This document shows positions 16,927 through 25,700 of a stretch of DNA of 64,000 nt, piece after piece. The number at the start of each line of letters is the position of its first letter. The first letter of the stretch is position 1. The translations under genes and the position numbers were made by a program. Source of the stretch: Glaciecola sp947496235 (GTDB taxonomy: Bacteria; Pseudomonadota; Gammaproteobacteria; Enterobacterales; Alteromonadaceae); NCBI RefSeq assembly GCF_050306235.1, contig NZ_JBLWFH010000007.1:62001-126000 (forward strand), written 5' to 3'. Under the pieces are notes generated by a model. That model did no database searches. It was not told the origin of the DNA and worked only from the letters and a program-made list of their open reading frames with translations.

Positions 16927-18156
16927 ATGATAGTTTTCGCTCGTGAACCTATTTTCACTAGCAATGAAAAGGTATTCGCCTATCAATTAGTGTTCAATGA
17001 AAGCATTGGGCATGTATTTGATCCTGAAAATATTAAATTAGCGCGTTCTCCGGAAGATACTGGTGGGGTAGCTTGGCCACAGCTATTAGAAGGCTTTACT
17101 AGTCTCATCACCATTACCAAAGAACAGCTTTTTAATCCTATACCTGAAGATTTCCCACCTGATGACACTATGTTAGAAATCGATAAGTTCGATGAGGATG
17201 ATCCTGCTTTTGTAGAACGTATTAACGCTCTTAAAAAAATCGGATACAGAATTATTGCAGGCGATAAAAACCCCTTATCTGAATTTGTTATTAAGCACTG
17301 CGATATTCTAAAAGTGAGTATCAACAAAATCTCGCCTTATGAAGTGAAAGAACTGCGTAATCAAACGATAAACCCAAAAATAAAACTTATCGTTACTGAC
17401 GTTCAAACACAGGCGTCTTTCAAAAAGTGTGTTGAGGTAGGCTTTGACTATTATCAAGGTTATTTCTTTTTAACTCGCAAGAAGACCAATCATTCTGACG
17501 AATTACCCGCTAACAAAGTCGCAATATTTAATCTCATCAGTCAAATTTCCCAACCTAGTTTAGATATGAAAAAGATTAGGGTGATATTCGAACATGATGC
17601 CACACTCACCTATTTATTGATGAGGTTCATTAATAACCCCATGATCAATAAATATCATGAAATAAAGTCGATTAAACATGCACTTGCTTATTTAGGTGAG
17701 GTAATGCTAAGGAAATTTGTTGCAATAGTATCTTTGGCTCAATTAAATACTGGCAACACTTCTGAGCTTTTGCAAGTTGCGTTAATTAGGGCTAAGTTCT
17801 GCGAATCTATCTCGGAAACTCACGATGGAAAAGAAGAATCCCTAAGTGCGTTTTTAACAGGATTATTTTCGTTAATTGATGTCATTCTAGATAGAGACAT
17901 GGCTATTTTAATGGACAAAGTTCAATTGGCACTTGAGATCAAGTTAGCATTGACTCAAAAACAAGGGACACTGCATCATTATGTAAAAATTTGCCAAGGT
18001 ATCGAGTCTGCACATTGGCAAACCTTAAAACAAAACTGTGAACAAGTCGAAGTAGAGCACGAAATCGCAAAAAGCGTCTATTTAGAATCAGTGCGTTGGG
18101 CTAATAGTTTTTCAATCCCTGAATCTAACGTATATCCTGTAGCCAGAGTGCATTAA
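16927..18156 (+). CDS. EAL-HDOD domain protein, copy 2 (EAL further degraded)
   Basis: Paralogue of the preceding gene with the same architecture, 409 residues. The EAL half has lost nearly all catalytic positions (AYQLVFN in place of EALLR, IIAGDK in place of the DDFG region), while QGYFFLTRK remains. The HDOD half is well kept (LTYLLMRFINNPMINKYHEIKSIKHALAYLGE). It probably works only as a protein-protein or ligand-binding module. The shared NNPxxNK and HALxxLG blocks make a tandem duplication likely. It ends 2 bases before the convergent ftsX stop. Confidence 0.85.
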   Translation: MIVFAREPIFTSNEKVFAYQLVFNESIGHVFDPENIKLARSPEDTGGVAWPQLLEGFTSLITITKEQLFNPIPEDFPPDDTMLEIDKFDEDDPAFVERINALKKIGYRIIAGDKNPLSEFVIKHCDILKVSINKISPYEVKELRNQTINPKIKLIVTDVQTQASFKKCVEVGFDYYQGYFFLTRKKTNHSDELPANKVAIFNLISQISQPSLDMKKIRVIFEHDATLTYLLMRFINNPMINKYHEIKSIKHALAYLGEVMLRKFVAIVSLAQLNTGNTSELLQVALIRAKFCESISETHDGKEESLSAFLTGLFSLIDVILDRDMAILMDKVQLALEIKLALTQKQGTLHHYVKICQGIESAHWQTLKQNCEQVEVEHEIAKSVYLESVRWANSFSIPESNVYPVARVH

Positions 18157-18158
18157 TT

Positions 18159-19139
18159 CTATTCTGGCTCAATATCTTTTACATGTCTTTGTACTGACAA
18201 GAATGAACCTATGAGTCCCATAGCGACGCTTATTAATAGCATAATCCCTATAGCACCAAACTCTAATCCAGTGATATCAATATTGATGCGGTAAAGTTCA
18301 AAGACATCTTGTAGATTCCAATCAATCCAAACTAACACTAGGCTGATTGTTAGCCATGCTATTAATCCTCCTATCAGTCCAAACCAAAAACCGGTGTAAA
18401 GAAACGGACGATGAATAAACGCATCTGTCGCCCCCACCAGTTTCATTACTAATATCTCTTCTTTCTTATTCAATATATTTAATCTAATGGTATTGCCAAT
18501 AATTAAAACCACAGCAAAGAAAAGTAAAAACGCAAGTAAGAATACTAGTTCTTTAGCGACTTCTAAAACTGCATACAAGCGCTCTAACCATTCGATATCA
18601 AGTTTGCCTAGTTCAACCTCACGTTCTTGCTTTAACTTGTCTAACAATATCGCGGCAGAGGTGGGCGCGGCATGTCGACTGGTTGGCGTGACTCTAACAA
18701 CTGCTGGCAAGGGGTTAGTGTCTAAGTAGCCAATGGCGTCACCTAATCCAGACAGGGCTTCAAATTCTTTAAGCGCCTGTTCTGAAGACATGTAAGACAC
18801 GCTATCAATTTCTGGCCACAATGAGATCCGAGTAACCAACTGTTGAGCCGCTTGTTCACTAACATTTTCTTTAAGGAATAATGAAACTTCTGACGCTTGT
18901 TGCCATTGCTGGCTGACTTGCTCAGTGTTTTTAACAACAATATAAAGCGTACCAGGCAGGGTGAGACTAAATCCAAGTACTCCAATCGTCATTAAACTTG
19001 CGAATGGTGTTCGGTAAAGCTCCCCTAGGCTGAAAAAAGCTTGCCTAATATGATCAACAAAAAACATGACAAAACGCTGAAATATACCAATTTTGTGATA
19101 TACAGCACCGTGTTTTCTTTCTTTGAATAAGATACTCAT
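18159..19139 (-). CDS. ftsX: Cell-division ABC transporter permease FtsX
   Basis: Inner-membrane partner of FtsE that couples divisome assembly to periplasmic amidase activation through EnvC. It has an N-terminal cytoplasmic part, one membrane segment, a periplasmic domain of about 100 residues (VSLFLKENVSEQAAQQL) and three C-terminal membrane segments including the GNTIRL and KLVGATDAFI motifs of FtsX. The start overlaps the ftsE stop by 4 bases. The envC gene of this window (43860-45038) is its expected periplasmic partner. Confidence 0.96.
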   Translation of the reverse strand: MSILFKERKHGAVYHKIGIFQRFVMFFVDHIRQAFFSLGELYRTPFASLMTIGVLGFSLTLPGTLYIVVKNTEQVSQQWQQASEVSLFLKENVSEQAAQQLVTRISLWPEIDSVSYMSSEQALKEFEALSGLGDAIGYLDTNPLPAVVRVTPTSRHAAPTSAAILLDKLKQEREVELGKLDIEWLERLYAVLEVAKELVFLLAFLLFFAVVLIIGNTIRLNILNKKEEILVMKLVGATDAFIHRPFLYTGFWFGLIGGLIAWLTISLVLVWIDWNLQDVFELYRINIDITGLEFGAIGIMLLISVAMGLIGSFLSVQRHVKDIEPE

Positions 19140-19825
19140 GGCGCTTCAAAATCCTCGGCCGGACTTAAACCATCAGTAATCATTTTGCCATTTTTAAGTG
19201 TTAGGGTGCGATATTTCATGCGCGCTATCAAGCCAAGATCATGGGTTGCAATCAATACAGAGACCCCTGCCTGATTAAAATCTTCAAATAGACGAATGAT
19301 TTCCATAGAAAGTTTAGGATCAAGATTACCCGTAGGCTCATCAGCTAGAAGTAATGGTGGGCGATTGACAACAGCTCTGGCAATACCTACGCGCTGCTGT
19401 TCCCCTCCAGATAGCATAATTGGCAGGTTTTTAGCCTTGTTACGTAGGCCTACCATATCTAAAGCGGCATGCACTCTAGATTCGATGTTTTTTCGGCTAT
19501 GGCCTTCTATCACAAGGGGAAGCGCCACATTATCGTAGACAGTTCTGTCCATTAATAAATGATGACTTTGAAATATCATGCCTATATCCCGCCGAATGTA
19601 GGCGATATGTTTACGTTTGATAGAGCTTAAATCATGCCCATTTATAAACACATTCCCCACTGTTGGGCGTTCCATGATACTAATAAGCTTCAAAAGCGTA
19701 CTTTTTCCTGCACCTGAATGCCCGGTTAAAAAAGCCATTTCACCTCTTTCTAGATGAAAGTCTACCATCGACAGAGCTTGTTGCCCGCCATGATAGGTTT
19801 TGCTTACTTTTTCAAATCTAATCAT
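19136..19825 (-). CDS. ftsE: Cell-division ATP-binding protein FtsE
   Basis: ABC ATPase of the FtsEX complex. It has Walker A GHSGAGKSTLLKL, Q-loop FQSHHLL, signature LSGGEQQRVGIARAV, Walker B LLLADEPTGNLD and the H-loop ATHD. The opening MIRFEKVSKTYHGG is typical. 229 residues is normal. It is translationally coupled to ftsX by a 4-base overlap. A copy of the dispersed word GGACACGC (19860-19867) sits 35 bases upstream of its start. Confidence 0.97.
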   Translation of the reverse strand: MIRFEKVSKTYHGGQQALSMVDFHLERGEMAFLTGHSGAGKSTLLKLISIMERPTVGNVFINGHDLSSIKRKHIAYIRRDIGMIFQSHHLLMDRTVYDNVALPLVIEGHSRKNIESRVHAALDMVGLRNKAKNLPIMLSGGEQQRVGIARAVVNRPPLLLADEPTGNLDPKLSMEIIRLFEDFNQAGVSVLIATHDLGLIARMKYRTLTLKNGKMITDGLSPAEDFEAP

Positions 19826-19859
19826 TCAATAACGCTTTCTTTAACTAATATTCCAAACA

Positions 19860-19867
19860 GGACACGC
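19860..19867. repeat. Dispersed repeat GGACACGC copy
   Basis: Exact copy followed by AATTTTTT in the 108-base gap between ftsY and ftsE, 67 bases beyond the ftsY stop. Confidence 0.7.
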
Positions 19868-19933
19868 AATTTTTTCACATATGCTTTAGCTTACCCTAAC
19901 AGGGCTTCCAATTTTTAACTAACTTAATATTTT

Positions 19934-21010
19934 TTAGACTTTACCAGAGTCATCAAACAAGGCATCCACAAACTCACTGGCCTGAAACGTGCGCAGGTCG
20001 TCTATCCCTTCGCCAATACCGATGAATCTAACCGGAATAGAAAACTCATCTGCAAGCGCAAATATGACGCCACCTTTTGCTGTTCCATCTAATTTAGTGA
20101 GGTTGATGCCCGTAACACCTACAGCTTCATTAAAGATCTTAGTTTGACTCACTGCATTTTGACCAGTACTCGCATCCAAGGTAAGCATAATTTCGTGAGG
20201 AGCTTCTGGAATTTGCTTTTTCATAACTCTAACGACTTTCTTGAGTTCTTCTATCAAATTGTCTTTATTTTGTAATCGTCCAGCAGTATCGGCAATAAGA
20301 ACATCAATTCCTTTGGCTTGCGCTGATGCTACAGCATCGAAAATAACTGATGCGCTATCTGAACCGGTAGATTGGGCAACTACAGGTATATTGTTTCGTT
20401 CGCCCCAAACTTGTAATTGCTCAACAGCTGCAGCCCTAAATGTATCTCCTGCCGCCAACATTACTTTTTTACCTTCAGCCTGAAATTTCTTCGCTAGTTT
20501 ACCAATGGTAGTAGTTTTTCCTACGCCATTTACACCCACCATTAAGATAACAAAAGGCATCTTTTTACCATCTACCGACTGTGTTTCCAATGACATCGGC
20601 TGGTTAACCGGTTCTAATATTTCTCTTAATTGCTTCTTCAATAACTCTGCGAGAGCTGTTCCATCTTTAAGTTGTGTATGTTTTGCTTCATTTGTTAGAT
20701 TGGTAATGACTTTTTGTGTGGTCTTCATCCCTAAATCAGCAACTAGCAATTGAGTTTCTAATTCTTCATAAAGATCTTCATCAATTTCTTTTCCTAGCAA
20801 AATTGATTTGAAACCACTTCCAAAATTTTCTCTGGTTTTTGATAACTGTTGCTTTAACCGAGTAAAAAAGCCGTGGGACTCATTACTCGAATTACTCGAA
20901 GCCTCTTCAATTTCGGGAGAACTCTGAATGTCAGTACTTTTTGTATCATCGGATTTATTTTCTTTGGTATCCGACTTTATTTCAGAATCTTTTTTAAACC
21001 AGTTAAACAA
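19934..21010 (-). CDS. ftsY: Signal recognition particle receptor FtsY
   Basis: SRP GTPase that docks ribosome-SRP complexes at the membrane. An acidic, serine-rich N-terminal extension (about 1-50) is short compared with E. coli. It is followed by the NG domain with G1 GVNGVGKTTTIGKLA, DTFRAAAVEQLQVW, G3 DTAGRL, G4 TKLDGTAKGG and the end motif IGIGEGIDDLRTF. The conserved ftsY-ftsE-ftsX order is kept. rsmD starts divergently about 80 bases away. Confidence 0.97.
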   Translation of the reverse strand: MFNWFKKDSEIKSDTKENKSDDTKSTDIQSSPEIEEASSNSSNESHGFFTRLKQQLSKTRENFGSGFKSILLGKEIDEDLYEELETQLLVADLGMKTTQKVITNLTNEAKHTQLKDGTALAELLKKQLREILEPVNQPMSLETQSVDGKKMPFVILMVGVNGVGKTTTIGKLAKKFQAEGKKVMLAAGDTFRAAAVEQLQVWGERNNIPVVAQSTGSDSASVIFDAVASAQAKGIDVLIADTAGRLQNKDNLIEELKKVVRVMKKQIPEAPHEIMLTLDASTGQNAVSQTKIFNEAVGVTGINLTKLDGTAKGGVIFALADEFSIPVRFIGIGEGIDDLRTFQASEFVDALFDDSGKV

Positions 21011-21088
21011 AGTACAACCTCACACTAAGTAATGATAATATTATTACAGGTTATTATTCATTGTATGATAACACCGTGTAGGAACCAG

Positions 21089-21733
21089 ATGCCATTATCA
21101 CAAAGAAAATCTAAGCGTTACAACAAATTTAATTCAAAACCTGATTCAGGACACTCAAAAAAATCAGCAAACGCTTCTAGTAAAATTCGCATTATTAGCG
21201 GAAGTTTTAAAGGCCGCAAAATAGCAGTTGCAAACGCAGATGGATTAAGGCCTACCACGGATAGAATCAGAGAAACTCTCTTCAATTGGCTCATTGGCTC
21301 TATTGCCGAAAAACGTATCTTGGACATGTATGCGGGCACCGGAGCACTTGGTTTTGAAGCTTTATCTAGAGGCGCTTCTCATTGTACATTTTTTGAAATA
21401 AATAAAATGCCTTTTCGTCAACTAATAGAAAATGCAGACTTACTTAGCGTATCAAATAAGTGCAATTTCAAGAATATGGATGTTTTAACAATACTTAACG
21501 AATCGGAGCATCAGTTTGATTTGATATTTATAGACCCACCCTTCGGAAAAAATTTAGTGAATCCAAGTATTTCTGAATTGATAAAGGCAGACCTTTTAGC
21601 AAGCAATGCATTGATTTACGTTGAATGTGAAAACAATTACGCAATTGATGACTTCGAAAATCTTATGGTTATTAAAACGTTAGAAACTAAGACATTTACT
21701 TCAAGATTATACAAATATTCGAAAATATCTTAA
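21089..21733 (+). CDS. rsmD: 16S rRNA (guanine966-N2)-methyltransferase
   Basis: Methylates G966 of 16S rRNA. It has the SAM-binding motif LDMYAGTGALGFEALSRGA and the catalytic DPPF, plus RIISGSFKGRKI and GLRPTTDRIRETLFNWL. I place the start at the ATG at 21089, which has AGGA five bases upstream and gives 214 residues; an in-frame start at 21032 adds 19 residues unlike the family. A variant repeat word GGACACTC lies in its variable N-terminus (21149-21156, SGHSKK). It is divergent from ftsY, the usual arrangement. Confidence 0.94.
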   Translation: MPLSQRKSKRYNKFNSKPDSGHSKKSANASSKIRIISGSFKGRKIAVANADGLRPTTDRIRETLFNWLIGSIAEKRILDMYAGTGALGFEALSRGASHCTFFEINKMPFRQLIENADLLSVSNKCNFKNMDVLTILNESEHQFDLIFIDPPFGKNLVNPSISELIKADLLASNALIYVECENNYAIDDFENLMVIKTLETKTFTSRLYKYSKIS

Positions 21734-22309
21734 TTAACTCGATAAACCAAGATTACTGATCTTTTCATTTCTGAAACTATCTCTTAAATACATAAGCTCT
21801 TCTACGTTAGGGGTATTCGAAGCTAAGTATTCAATAAGTGACTCAATCAGTTCAATTTCGTAAATGACCAACTCTGATTCTCTAATTTGGGCAGGCGTGA
21901 GGTCAGAATCATTCTGGACACGCAAATATCTTTCAATGTCACCTTGACTCAGCTTGGCTAGCATTACAGCCGGCTGTAATTCACTTCCCGCGAAGGTATC
22001 GATAAGCACATTTAGTCCAACTAAAAAATCCAAAGTCGATTTTGATGCCAAACTATCATCCTCTATTTCATCGAGTAATAGCCCTATTTTTTCCGCATTG
22101 TTAGCAAAATTTTGTTTCTTTTTAAATGCTGACATCCAGAATTTATTAAGTACAGATTCTAATAAATCCAGAGGCTGTTGTTCCCCTAGAGAATTAAAAT
22201 ATATCCTCGCGTTTATGAACATTCTTTCTGCAATACAAAGCGATATAATAACTGAATCTTGCAATTCCAGCGTTCGAAGACGTGAAAATAAGGTGAGCTT
22301 TTTGGTCAC
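21734..22309 (-). CDS. yjaG: DUF416 (YjaG-like) protein
   Basis: Conserved cytoplasmic protein of unknown function. The opening FSRLRTLELQDSVIISLCIAERMFINARIYF matches the YjaG pattern (RL-L--W----F---LCERM-PNY-MF), and 191 residues fits the family (about 196). It is mostly helical and acidic. The start is a GTG that overlaps the stop of the upstream marC-like gene by 1 base, so the two are an operon. A GGACACGC copy lies within it at 21916-21923, encoding RVQ in YLRVQND. Confidence 0.76.
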   Translation of the reverse strand: MTKKLTLFSRLRTLELQDSVIISLCIAERMFINARIYFNSLGEQQPLDLLESVLNKFWMSAFKKKQNFANNAEKIGLLLDEIEDDSLASKSTLDFLVGLNVLIDTFAGSELQPAVMLAKLSQGDIERYLRVQNDSDLTPAQIRESELVIYEIELIESLIEYLASNTPNVEELMYLRDSFRNEKISNLGLSS

Positions 22310-22908
22310 TATAAGCCTCTTAAAAATATGATGTAATCGGAAATCCCGTTGAGTAGCATTTGAATAGCAAGCATTACTAATATCATCCCCATTAAGCGTT
22401 CTATTGCTCGAATTCCTTTATCACCCAAGAGTATATGAACTTTTCCTGCGGTTAGCAGAATTATTGAGCTTGAAAACCAAGCTAAAAATAATGAGACTGT
22501 CCAATGTAACATCTTATCTGGGGATTGGCTGGACAAAAGAATTAAAGCCGCCATAGTTGAAGGTCCAGCTATCATAGGCACGGCTAAAGGAACTATGAAA
22601 GGCTCTTCTCCCTCACTAAAATTCATTATTCCACCTGGCTTTGGAAAAATCATTTTAAGTGCAATTATAAATAGTATGACGCCACCCGCTATGCTTACGG
22701 TTTCTTGTTGGATTTGTAAAAAATCCAACAAGGACTGCCCGATGTAGAGAAATACAACTAGGATTAAAAGAGCTATTGAGAGTTCTCTAAGAATAATTTT
22801 AGTTCTTCGTTCTGAGGGAACACTTTTAAGGACACTCAAAAAAATCGGAAGATTTCCTAAAGGGTCCATAATTAAAAACAACAAAGTAGCCGCAGCCAAA
22901 ATATCCAT
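22309..22908 (-). CDS. MarC/YhgN-family inner-membrane protein
   Basis: Predicted integral membrane protein of the MarC family (UPF0056), with six hydrophobic segments. The family landmarks are LFLIMDPLGNLPIFLSVLK, the ALKMIFP segment and PLAVPMIAGPSTMAALILL. Function is not established; the old link to multiple antibiotic resistance was withdrawn for MarC. The size of 199 residues matches YhgN. A variant repeat word GGACACTC lies near its 5' end at 22830-22837. Confidence 0.88.
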   Translation of the reverse strand: MDILAAATLLFLIMDPLGNLPIFLSVLKSVPSERRTKIILRELSIALLILVVFLYIGQSLLDFLQIQQETVSIAGGVILFIIALKMIFPKPGGIMNFSEGEEPFIVPLAVPMIAGPSTMAALILLSSQSPDKMLHWTVSLFLAWFSSSIILLTAGKVHILLGDKGIRAIERLMGMILVMLAIQMLLNGISDYIIFLRGL

Positions 22909-23008
22909 TAATTTTCCTAACAGTTACAACTTAACTTTAAAACCATAAATCAATAACTAAATTTTGAATGTCCTGAAAAAGATAATCGAACCTCAGTTTG
23001 ATATATTT

Positions 23009-23016
23009 GAGTGTCC
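23009..23016. repeat. Dispersed repeat variant GAGTGTCC copy
   Basis: Sister form of the dispersed word in the 228-base gap between the marC-like gene and the small HTH gene; a weaker relative, GAATGTCC, lies at 22966-22973. The rest of the gap is A/T-rich and presumably carries both divergent promoters. Confidence 0.55.
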
Positions 23017-23136
23017 AAAACGCTGAGATTCAGGGCTTTAAACCATCAAACTTAAAGTTTTTCTAAAATATATTAAAATTTATTAAATTTTGGTCGCTAT
23101 ATTGTATATCAATTACAAACATATTAAGAGTTTATC

Positions 23137-23319
23137 ATGGCATTAATGACTGTTAGTGATGTAGCAGAGTATTTGCAAATTCAAACAGGCAGAGTAGAGC
23201 GTTTAGCTAGAGAAAGTTTGTTAATCGCTAAATCTAAAGACGAAAGTGGCTCACCACTTTTTGAAAAAGATGATGTACAGCGCTATAAAGAGCTAGCCGA
23301 ACGTTTAGGCGGGCTATAG
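23137..23319 (+). CDS. Small MerR/excisionase-type helix-turn-helix protein
   Basis: A 60-residue protein with one DNA-binding fold: MTVSDVAEYLQIQTGRVERLARESLL is a helix-turn-helix of the HTH_17/excisionase kind, followed by a short wing and the end FEKDDVQRYKELAERLGGL. I do not recognise a named gene. The clear start, biased composition and complete fold support it being real. Its last 37 bases overlap the 3' end of the transposase gene on the other strand. Confidence 0.75.
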   Translation: MALMTVSDVAEYLQIQTGRVERLARESLLIAKSKDESGSPLFEKDDVQRYKELAERLGGL

Positions 23320-24233
23320 CGAAACAAAGTTTCGGAAGCGGATATCCCTTTAATCCATCGCTTACCTAATTTTTGAGCCCACATTTTTAAACTTTCAGAG
23401 TCACCGATAGCTGACGAAAAAGCTTCGGTTAATTTGTTTTTTTGCAATACGAAACCCGATTTAGGCGAATAGTCTTGTAGTTTCTTTGACCATTCATCTA
23501 CTTCTTTAAGCAGCATTTCACTATAATCTTCAAATGTAATTTTCAATTGGGAAGTGTTATTCAATACATCTTCAAACGAAACAAAATTTTTGATATTTGA
23601 CGCTTTATTTAGCCTTAGTCCAAAGCCAGTATGCTTGAACCTTCTGATATTATCTGTAATATCAGCTCTAAATGGATTTAAATCTACGTACTTCATGCAC
23701 TCAATAATAGCTTCTTCTGATAGTAATGCTTGAGATTTAAATCTCCCTTCCCAGAAGCGTCCTGTACAATCGTCTTCTTTGTTTGCTTTTTTGGATATAA
23801 ATTCATTAAGTGCCTTCATGAACCAGCTTATATTCAATAATCGAGCGCGGTACTTTTTAGCAAATTGACTGATAATCAACTTATTAAGTCCTTTTTGAGG
23901 CGATAGAAGAGCTAATTCGACGATACCTGGAAGTCGGTAAAGCTTTCCCCAACGTAGAATGACGTCCTGATCTGACAAGACGGCACCATCTTGTTGAGAA
24001 ATTTTCAAAACCAAGTGGTAATGATTTGACATAATTGCATAGGTACAAATCTGAATACAAAAGATTGAAATCAGGAACTCAATTCGTTCCTCTATCCACT
24101 CTTTCCGGTGCTCATAACTGTTGCCTGTAAGCCCGTCTATACCGCATAAAAATGCTCGTCTTACGCACCTTGTAAAACAATGGTAATACTCTGTAATTTC
24201 TGGATTAATTAGGTGCTTCCTTGCAACCGTCAT
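23283..24233 (-). mobile_element. REP-associated tyrosine transposase-like (RAYT/Y1) gene
   Basis: Single-strand transposase-like protein of the Y1/HUH superfamily, 316 residues. It carries the metal-binding HUH motif as H71-Y72-H73 in MSNHYHLVLKI, the N-terminal YYHCFTRCVRRAFLCG block, GRFWEGRFKSQALL and a candidate catalytic tyrosine Y182 in KYVDLNPFRA. This is the arrangement of RAYT-type proteins, which are thought to mobilise short palindromic repeats in their host. No terminal inverted repeats or target duplication could be recognised around it, so it is probably a resident single gene rather than an insertion sequence. Its end overlaps a small HTH gene. Confidence 0.85.
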
Positions 24234-24315
24234 AATTAAACCTCAATTGAGATAGTAGATAAGCATTTACTCTAAATGGAACTGGATTTAAAAACACCTG
24301 TCCATTAGTGCAGAC

Positions 24316-25605
24316 TTAAAAATTTTTTATTAATATTTCTGAAATTGTTCGAACTCCCAAACCTGTTGCACCTTCAGGCATTATTTCAGTACCGTTTCTA
24401 TTATAAGCCGCAGCCAAGTCAAAATGCAGCCAAGATCCTTCATACCCCTCTACAAATCTGGATAGGAAACCTGCGGCGTTTGATGCTCCACCAGCTCCGC
24501 CTCCCTTTTGAGGTCGACTATTAGCAGTGTCTGCAAAAGGCGATGGGCATTTAAATTGATGGTTGAGGGTAAGAGGTAATTGCCAAAGAGGTTCATTTAC
24601 GTTGCAGGCAAAGTTCAACGCTTTTGCGGCAAGTTCCTTATTCAGTGAAAATAGGGCATTGTAGTCACCACCTACAGCCATAACTGCGGCTCCAGTTAGG
24701 GTAGCTGCATCTATGATTAAAGAAGGATTATTTTCACAGGCCGCTATTAAACCATCAGCTAACACTAACCGACCTTCCGCATCTGTATTAACAATCTCAA
24801 CTGTCAGGTCATTTTTATATTTTAAAATGTCACCTAATTTATATGCGTGTCCACTTACCAAATTTTCTGCACAGCACAAATAAAGTTTAACCCGTTTTTG
24901 CAGACCCAACATAATGGCTAAACCTAGAGCTCCTACTACAGTTGCCGCTCCCCCCATATCACATTTCATATCCAGCATGCCTTCACTTGATTTTAAGCTA
25001 TAACCTCCGCTATCGAATGTGATTCCTTTTCCTACTAAAACGCAGCTCACATCCTTTTCCTGTATTGGATTAAAATCGACCTCTAATAAAACAGGGGGCC
25101 TTTCGCTCCCTCTACCAACTGCATAAATACCGTTGATTTCTTGTTCAGCCAACTCATTACCTATGATCTCTTTTACAGACACGGTTAGGGGATCATCTAC
25201 CAGGCTAACCAACCAATCTGCCGAAAGTTTTGATAAAATCTCTGGACTCAAATTTTCAGGTGTCTCGTTGGTTAAACTTCTAACAAAGTAAAGTGCTTTT
25301 TTATGTGCCAAAAGCCATTGTCTGTCATCATCTGTAGTTTCAGAAGCAAACTTAACTTCTAGATTTTGTTTGGGGGAATAAAAAGCTTGGATTACCGCAT
25401 ATTGCTGCTCCCTACTCCAACTTCCTTCAAGCTTTACTGAAGTAAAACCTAGTGACAAAAATTTGCGTGTCCCTTTTCTAATATCATCCAAAACCGAGGT
25501 TTCGGTTGCATTAATGGTGATTGCATTTTCAGATAGAGAGTAAAGCGTGCTTGGCTGGGTTGGCTCTACGTTTAGATATAAATTTATAGAAGATTCTTTT
25601 TTCAT
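24316..25605 (-). CDS. pepB: Leucyl aminopeptidase family protein (PepB-like, M17)
   Basis: Two-metal aminopeptidase removing N-terminal residues from peptides. The M17 metal and catalytic motifs are intact: VGKGITFDSGGYSLK, MKCDMGGAA and the signature NTDAEGRLVLADGL. The length and the N-terminal domain fit PepB (427 residues) better than PepA. I chose the ATG at 25603-25605 (429 residues); longer in-frame starts run into the divergent sfsA promoter. Two exact copies of the dispersed word fall inside the gene: 24845-24852, read as GHA in SGHAYKLGD, and 25465-25472, read as GTR. Confidence 0.9.
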   Translation of the reverse strand: MKKESSINLYLNVEPTQPSTLYSLSENAITINATETSVLDDIRKGTRKFLSLGFTSVKLEGSWSREQQYAVIQAFYSPKQNLEVKFASETTDDDRQWLLAHKKALYFVRSLTNETPENLSPEILSKLSADWLVSLVDDPLTVSVKEIIGNELAEQEINGIYAVGRGSERPPVLLEVDFNPIQEKDVSCVLVGKGITFDSGGYSLKSSEGMLDMKCDMGGAATVVGALGLAIMLGLQKRVKLYLCCAENLVSGHAYKLGDILKYKNDLTVEIVNTDAEGRLVLADGLIAACENNPSLIIDAATLTGAAVMAVGGDYNALFSLNKELAAKALNFACNVNEPLWQLPLTLNHQFKCPSPFADTANSRPQKGGGAGGASNAAGFLSRFVEGYEGSWLHFDLAAAYNRNGTEIMPEGATGLGVRTISEILIKNF

Positions 25606-25700
25606 TTTTTGTTCTTTAAATATGTTTAATCTTAGTGGCTTGTGATTCATTATATACAAAGCGTTATCAGAAGAGAAAAAAGCAAACAAAGGACAGTCAA

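Noticed and set aside
17964..17974. GGGACACTGCA in the second EAL-HDOD gene as a repeat copy
   Set aside because: The last bases of the core differ (TGCA instead of CGCA/TCAA) and the A/T tail is missing.
21027..21050. Fur-box-like sequence between ftsY and rsmD
   Set aside because: The A/T-rich GATAAT-type stretch is only partly palindromic and neither gene is an iron gene.
23283..24233. Calling the RAYT gene a complete insertion sequence
   Set aside because: No terminal repeats, subterminal hairpins or target duplication could be identified around it.
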